9,564 bases of DNA, taken from assembly GCA_946479255.1 (NCBI GenBank), contig CAMLFK010000192.1:1-9564 (forward strand). The letters run 5' to 3'. Below, one piece after another: positions 6,101 to 9,564 of this stretch. Under the pieces are notes generated by a model. It saw only the letters and a list, made by a program, of their open reading frames with translations. It did not search any database and was not told the DNA's origin. The DNA comes from an uncultured Oxalobacteraceae bacterium. Lineage in GTDB: Bacteria; Pseudomonadota; Gammaproteobacteria; Burkholderiales; Burkholderiaceae. The position numbers and the translations under genes are program-made. The stretch's first letter is position 1, and the number at the start of each line of letters is the position of its first letter.

Positions 6101-6394
6101 ATGGAAAGGGACAGTTACGTTTACATGCTTGCAAGTGAACCTTACGGAACTTTGTATATCGGGGTGACGTCGGATCTGATCGCGCGCGCGTATCAGCATC
6201 GCAATGATGTTAAAGATGGATTTACGAAGAAATACGGTGTGCACATACTCGTTTGGTTCGAAGTGCACGCTGACATCAGAGAAGCAATCCTCCGCGAGAA
6301 GCAGCTGAAACACTGGAAGCGGCGCTGGAAGACTGACCTGGTCACGAAGCACAATCCAACGTGGCGCGATCTATACCTGGACTTTACGCCGTGA
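6101..6394 (+). CDS. Small GIY-YIG nuclease superfamily protein
   Basis: A 97-residue single-domain protein of the COG2827/UPF0213-like GIY-YIG group. VYML (7-10, Tyr8) corresponds to the GIY strand and LYIGVTSDLIARAYQH (18-33) to the YIG strand with Tyr19 and catalytic Arg29. FTKKYGVHILVWFE (41-54) follows, then REKQLKHWKRRWK (65-77) with the metal-binding Glu66, and HNPTWRDLY (84-92) with Asn85. All expected catalytic positions are present. The only possible start is ATG 6101, because an in-frame TAG lies at 6080-6082; the six Gs touching the ATG are too close to be a standard ribosome binding site. By hand count 148 of 294 bases are G or C (about 50%), clearly below its neighbours, suggesting separate origin. 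It is convergent with the efflux operon and followed by a REPIN-like repeat. Cellular role of this group is unsettled; DNA cleavage is inferred from motifs. Confidence 0.92.
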   Translation: MERDSYVYMLASEPYGTLYIGVTSDLIARAYQHRNDVKDGFTKKYGVHILVWFEVHADIREAILREKQLKHWKRRWKTDLVTKHNPTWRDLYLDFTP

Positions 6395-6439
6395 GACGTG
6401 AGTCGTCGACAACGCATCCTTCAACCATTGCCCCCAGCA

Positions 6440-6540
6440 CGTCATCCTTGCGAAGGCGAGGATCCATGGCAGGCTACGTCATAGAACCGCAATTGCTCTG
6501 CGTTGACGCGCTTTGGATCGTCGCCTTCGCAAGGATGACG
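6440..6540. repeat. REPIN-like inverted repeat (two opposed hairpin arms)
   Basis: Two 27-bp arms, 6440-6466 and 6514-6540, are inverted copies differing at one base, separated by 47 bp. Each arm is itself a hairpin: ATCCTTGC, loop GAAG, GCGAGGAT in the left arm (8-bp stem with one T-G wobble); the right arm carries one mismatch in that stem. This two-REPs-head-to-head layout is that of a REPIN, or small MITE. The arm resembles the widespread proteobacterial repeat CGTCATTCCCGCGAAGG, whose translations give the familiar WIPAFAGMT and DSRLRGND strings (here WIVAFARMT and MDRRLRKDD). AGAACC in the spacer (6483-6488) is also inverted just past the right arm (6540-6545). It sits between convergent genes and could end transcription from either side. 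The remaining bases of this 183-bp gap show no gene. Confidence 0.85.
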
Positions 6541-6577
6541 GTTCTAAGGCTGGTGGAAGACGATCCATGCAGGCAGG

Positions 6578-8026
6578 TCAGCGGGCGTTCGCCATCGTCG
6601 CCAGCGGCGCTTCCTGCTTCCACCCTGCTCCCAAGGCGCGCGCCACCGAGACCGACGCCAGCAAACGCTGGGTACGAATCTGCGCCGCCGCACGGTCCGC
6701 GGCCAGCGCGCTTCTCTGCGCATCCGTCACATCCAGATAGTTCGACAAGCCCCGCTCGTAGCGCGCCTTGGCCACCATATGGGCGCGGGCCGCGGCCTGC
6801 TGCGACTGCGCCTGCACTTCGCCCTGCAACTGGCGCTGCTGCACGTCGGACAAGGCATCCTCCACTTCCTTCAGTGCGGTCAGCAGGCGTGCCTCATGAT
6901 TGGCCAGCGCCTCACCGTAACGCGCCTTGGCGAGCGACAGATTGGCCTGGTTGCGGCCGCCGTCGAACACTGGCAGCGACAGGGCCAGCGGGCCAAGCGA
7001 GAACTGGCGCGCGCCGCCACTGGCCAGGTCGTGCAAGGCTTGCGACGCGAAGCCGAAGTTGGCCGTCAGCGACAGCGATGGATAGAACGCGCCTTCGGCC
7101 ACCGCCACGTTGGCATTGACCGCCTTCAGGTTGGCCACGCTGGCCGCCAGGTCCGGGCGCTGGCCCAGCAAGCTGGCCGGCAGTCCCACCGGAATGGCAG
7201 GCGGCGCCGGCAGCTCCACTTTGCCAGCAGCGGCCAGCAAGGGCTCGGTCGGCGAAGCGCCCACCAGCGTCGCCAGACCGTGTTCGAGCGTGTTGCGCTG
7301 GCGCGCCAGCTCGTGCAGGTCGGCTTCGGCATTGGCGCGTTCGATACGGGCGCGCGCCACGTCCAGCTCATTGGTCAAGCCTCCCTTGAAGCGCGCTTCG
7401 ACAATCTGTTCCGACTCGCGCCGCGTGGCCAATGCATCGTTCAGGATCGCCAGCTCGGCATCGAGCCCGCGCAGCTGCCAGTAGGTGCTTGCCACTTGCG
7501 CCGACAGCAGCAGGATCACGCCATCGCGGTCGTCCTGGGCCGCCAGCGCCTGCGCATCGGCCGATTCGACCACGCGCCGCACCCGGCCCCACAGGTCGAG
7601 TTCATATGACAGCGAGGCGCCGATCACGTAGTTGTTACCTTCGATGGAACGGCCTCCCATGGCGAGACTCTGCGAGGTCTCGGACGAGGTACGCGAATTG
7701 GCCACCGAAGTGCCGACGGAGACTGCCGGCAACTGCGCCGCGCGCAGCACACCCAGCTGGGCCTGGGCCTGCAGCAGGCGCTGGGCGCTGGCCTTCACGC
7801 CCGGGTTGCTTGAGAGCGCGCGTTGTTCGAGCGCGTTCAGGGTGTCATCCTTGAACACGGTCCACCATGCGCTGGGCAAGCGCGCGGCGTCAAGCTTGGC
7901 AGCGTCCTGGTGGCGGTAGCTGGCGCTTGACGTGGCCGGCGGTTCGACAAAGTCCTTGCCGATGGTAGAGCATCCGGCCAGCGCCGCCAGCGAGGCCGCG
8001 ATCACGGTTTTCATCAATGCGTTCAT
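6578..8026 (-). CDS. NodT-type outer-membrane efflux lipoprotein (TolC-like channel)
   Basis: A 482-residue outer membrane factor of RND/MFS-type efflux systems. Residues 1-19 are a lipoprotein signal with lipobox LAGC (Cys19), followed by the NodT-style GKDFVEPP. Two OEP repeats form the helical barrel: about 55-250 with YELDLWGRVRR (141-151), and about 280-465 with GLPASLLGQRPDL (281-293), AFYPSLSL and LPVFDGGRNQANL (351-363). Alanine/glutamine-rich helices fill the rest. Length is normal for the family. The ATG at 8026 has AAGGA six bases upstream. It lies 23 bp after the MFS transporter gene and is surely cotranscribed; together they give the outer and inner membrane parts of a tripartite pump, with a periplasmic adaptor expected nearby outside the window. 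Substrate unknown. A downstream ATG four codons in is possible but less likely. Confidence 0.93.
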   Translation of the reverse strand: MNALMKTVIAASLAALAGCSTIGKDFVEPPATSSASYRHQDAAKLDAARLPSAWWTVFKDDTLNALEQRALSSNPGVKASAQRLLQAQAQLGVLRAAQLPAVSVGTSVANSRTSSETSQSLAMGGRSIEGNNYVIGASLSYELDLWGRVRRVVESADAQALAAQDDRDGVILLLSAQVASTYWQLRGLDAELAILNDALATRRESEQIVEARFKGGLTNELDVARARIERANAEADLHELARQRNTLEHGLATLVGASPTEPLLAAAGKVELPAPPAIPVGLPASLLGQRPDLAASVANLKAVNANVAVAEGAFYPSLSLTANFGFASQALHDLASGGARQFSLGPLALSLPVFDGGRNQANLSLAKARYGEALANHEARLLTALKEVEDALSDVQQRQLQGEVQAQSQQAAARAHMVAKARYERGLSNYLDVTDAQRSALAADRAAAQIRTQRLLASVSVARALGAGWKQEAPLATMANAR

Positions 8027-8049
8027 ATTGATTCCTTTGTCTTTTATTG

Positions 8050-9564
8050 TCAGTGCGCGCCGGCGCTTGCGCCCGACGGCGCCTTCAGGCGGTCGGCAAA
8101 CAGCAGCGCGACGATGCAGCCGAACAGAATGGCGGCCATGCTCACGAAGCCGTCGTTGTAAGCCATCACATAAGCCTCGCGCCGCACGATGCGGTCGATT
8201 GCCGCCAGCGCCTGCTGGCCGGCCGTGACCGGGTCAATACCACGCGTAACGAAGGCCTGCGTCAACTGCTCGATGCGTTCTTGTACGGGCGCGGACAGCA
8301 GCGTCACCGACTCGCCGATGCGGGCCGAGTGGAAGTGCTCGCGGTTGGTCAGCATGGTGGCCAACATGGCGATGCCGATCGAGCCGCCCAGGTTGCGGGT
8401 CATGTTGAACAGGCTCGATGCCGATGCGGTGTCGCTCGGGGCGATGCCGTTCATGGCGAAATTCGACAGGGTCAGCATGATGAGCGGCTGTCCGAGGGCG
8501 CGCACCACCTGCGACCAGAGCAGCTGGTCGTAGCCGGTGGTGGCGTCCATGTGCGAATTCATCAGGCAGGAAATGCCGAACAATGCCAGGCCGATGCCGC
8601 ACAGGATCCGGTTGTCGACCTTCACCGACAGCTTGGCCACGAAAGGCATCACGAACAGCTGCGGCAGGCCGACCCACATGATCACCTCGCCGATCTGCAT
8701 CGGCGTGTAGTTGGCGATCTGGCCGAGGTACAGCGGCAGCAGGAAGGACGAGCCGTACAAGCCCATGCCGATCACCGCCGACAGCACCGTCGCCACCAGG
8801 AAGTTACGCTGGCCGTACAGGCGCAGGTTCACGAACGGCTCGGCGCGGGTAAAGCTGGTCACCACCCAGCCCAGGATGCCGGCCAGCGACAGCGCCGCGA
8901 AGGTGATGATGAAGTTCGATTCGAACCAGTCCTTGGAATTGCCTTCTTCAAGGAAGATGGTCAGGCTGCCCAGGCCGACGGCCATCAGGGCGATGCCCAG
9001 CCAGTCGGCCGAAGCGAGCAGCTTCCACTGGCGCGGCTGCGGGTCCATGCCCCACCACATGCCGGCGATGAGCAGAATGCCGGGAATCCAGTTGATGTAG
9101 AAGATCGATGGCCAGCCATACATTTCGGCCAGGTAGCCCCCGAGCGTCGGGCCCATGGCCGGCGCCAGCGTGGCGGTCAGGCCGAAGATGGCCATGCCGG
9201 TGGCGCGTCTGGACGGCGGCAGCTTGGCCATGACCAGGGTCATCGCCATGGGAATCAGCGCGCCGCCGGTAAAGCCCTGCAGGGCGCGGAACACGATCAT
9301 GCTTTCCAGGTTCCAGGCAGTGCCGCACAGGGTCGAGAACAGCACGAACAGCGCGGTGGTGCCGATCATGTAGCCGCGGATACCGAACACGCGCGAGAAC
9401 AGCGCGGTCATCGGAATGACGACAATCTCGGCGCACAGGTAGGCGGTGGAGATCCAGGAGCCCTCTTCCTGCGTGGCCGACAGCGTGCCCAAAATGTCGC
9501 GCAGGGAGGAATTGGTGATCTGGATGTCGAGCACCGCCATGAAGGCGCCCAGCATGCCGGCGGC
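8050..9564 (-). CDS. EmrB/QacA-type MFS multidrug transporter (DHA2), start beyond window
   Basis: 504 residues are visible; the frame is open to the right edge, so the true start lies outside, probably a few tens of codons upstream. The first visible residues (AAGMLGAFMAVLDIQITNSS) are in TM1, with the LDxTIxN-like motif D1. Motif A appears as FSRVFGIRG between TM2 and TM3, FRALQGFTGGALIPM is TM4, and motif C as APAMGPTLGGYLAEMYGW in TM5. Many further hydrophobic segments follow, fitting the 14-TM DHA2 family, with a loop (about VQERIEQLTQAFVTRGIDPV) before the last TM as in EmrB. It exports drugs or toxic compounds by proton antiport, working with the downstream outer-membrane lipoprotein and a membrane fusion protein (EmrA-like) not seen here. 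Family is secure; substrate is not predictable from the sequence. Confidence 0.93.
   Translation of the reverse strand, partial: AAGMLGAFMAVLDIQITNSSLRDILGTLSATQEEGSWISTAYLCAEIVVIPMTALFSRVFGIRGYMIGTTALFVLFSTLCGTAWNLESMIVFRALQGFTGGALIPMAMTLVMAKLPPSRRATGMAIFGLTATLAPAMGPTLGGYLAEMYGWPSIFYINWIPGILLIAGMWWGMDPQPRQWKLLASADWLGIALMAVGLGSLTIFLEEGNSKDWFESNFIITFAALSLAGILGWVVTSFTRAEPFVNLRLYGQRNFLVATVLSAVIGMGLYGSSFLLPLYLGQIANYTPMQIGEVIMWVGLPQLFVMPFVAKLSVKVDNRILCGIGLALFGISCLMNSHMDATTGYDQLLWSQVVRALGQPLIMLTLSNFAMNGIAPSDTASASSLFNMTRNLGGSIGIAMLATMLTNREHFHSARIGESVTLLSAPVQERIEQLTQAFVTRGIDPVTAGQQALAAIDRIVRREAYVMAYNDGFVSMAAILFGCIVALLFADRLKAPSGASAGAH

Noticed and set aside
6361..7119. Plus-strand open frames over the REPIN region and the outer-membrane lipoprotein gene
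   Set aside because: They contain the repeat-derived strings WIVAFARMT or MDRRLRKDD followed by Pro/Arg-rich antisense of a well-defined efflux gene, so they are not genes.

Overview
The window looks like chromosomal DNA of a GC-rich Gram-negative proteobacterium. The gene content (slipin/NfeD pair, a start-of-protein sequence NRLEAF on an HDOD protein, a BON-domain periplasmic protein, an EmrB/NodT-type efflux pair) and codon style best fit Burkholderiales, most likely Oxalobacteraceae such as Massilia, Duganella or Janthinobacterium. This placement is recognition and inference, not a database result.

Layout from left to right. Positions 1-2668 (minus strand): an HDOD signalling protein (1835-2668), a long-form NfeD membrane serine protease (270-1736) and the beginning of a slipin (1-242, running off the left edge). 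NfeD and slipin form the classical two-gene unit in which a ClpP-like protease sits beside its stomatin-like partner. Positions 2734-2770 hold a strong Rho-independent terminator closing the next minus-strand gene, an exported BON-domain protein (2795-3766) with three CX10C modules and five LEA-like 11-residue repeats. Positions 3862-5210 (minus) carry two tandem, almost abutting paralogues of a small exported HExGHC zinc-metallopeptidase-like family, with a good promoter candidate in the AT-rich divergent region (5211-5401). On the plus strand follow a glutathione S-transferase family protein (5402-6025) and a small GIY-YIG nuclease-like protein (6101-6394) of clearly lower GC content. Between that gene and the convergent efflux operon lies a 101-bp REPIN-like inverted repeat (6440-6540) made of two oppositely oriented hairpin arms. 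Positions 6578-9564 (minus) are an MFS drug:H+ antiporter of the EmrB/DHA2 type (start beyond the right edge) followed by a NodT-type outer-membrane lipoprotein, two parts of a tripartite efflux pump.

Most of the window is ordinary envelope, stress and efflux biology. The parts that deserve attention are the GIY-YIG gene next to REPIN-like DNA (a RAYT-like pairing without a RAYT), the coupled pair of unassigned HExGHC metallopeptidases, the unusual modular architecture of the BON protein, and the probable leaderless GTG start of the HDOD gene. No tRNA, rRNA, CRISPR array, insertion sequence transposase or origin was seen. No gene-free stretch exceeds 300 bases; the longest (5211-5401 and 6395-6577) are described.
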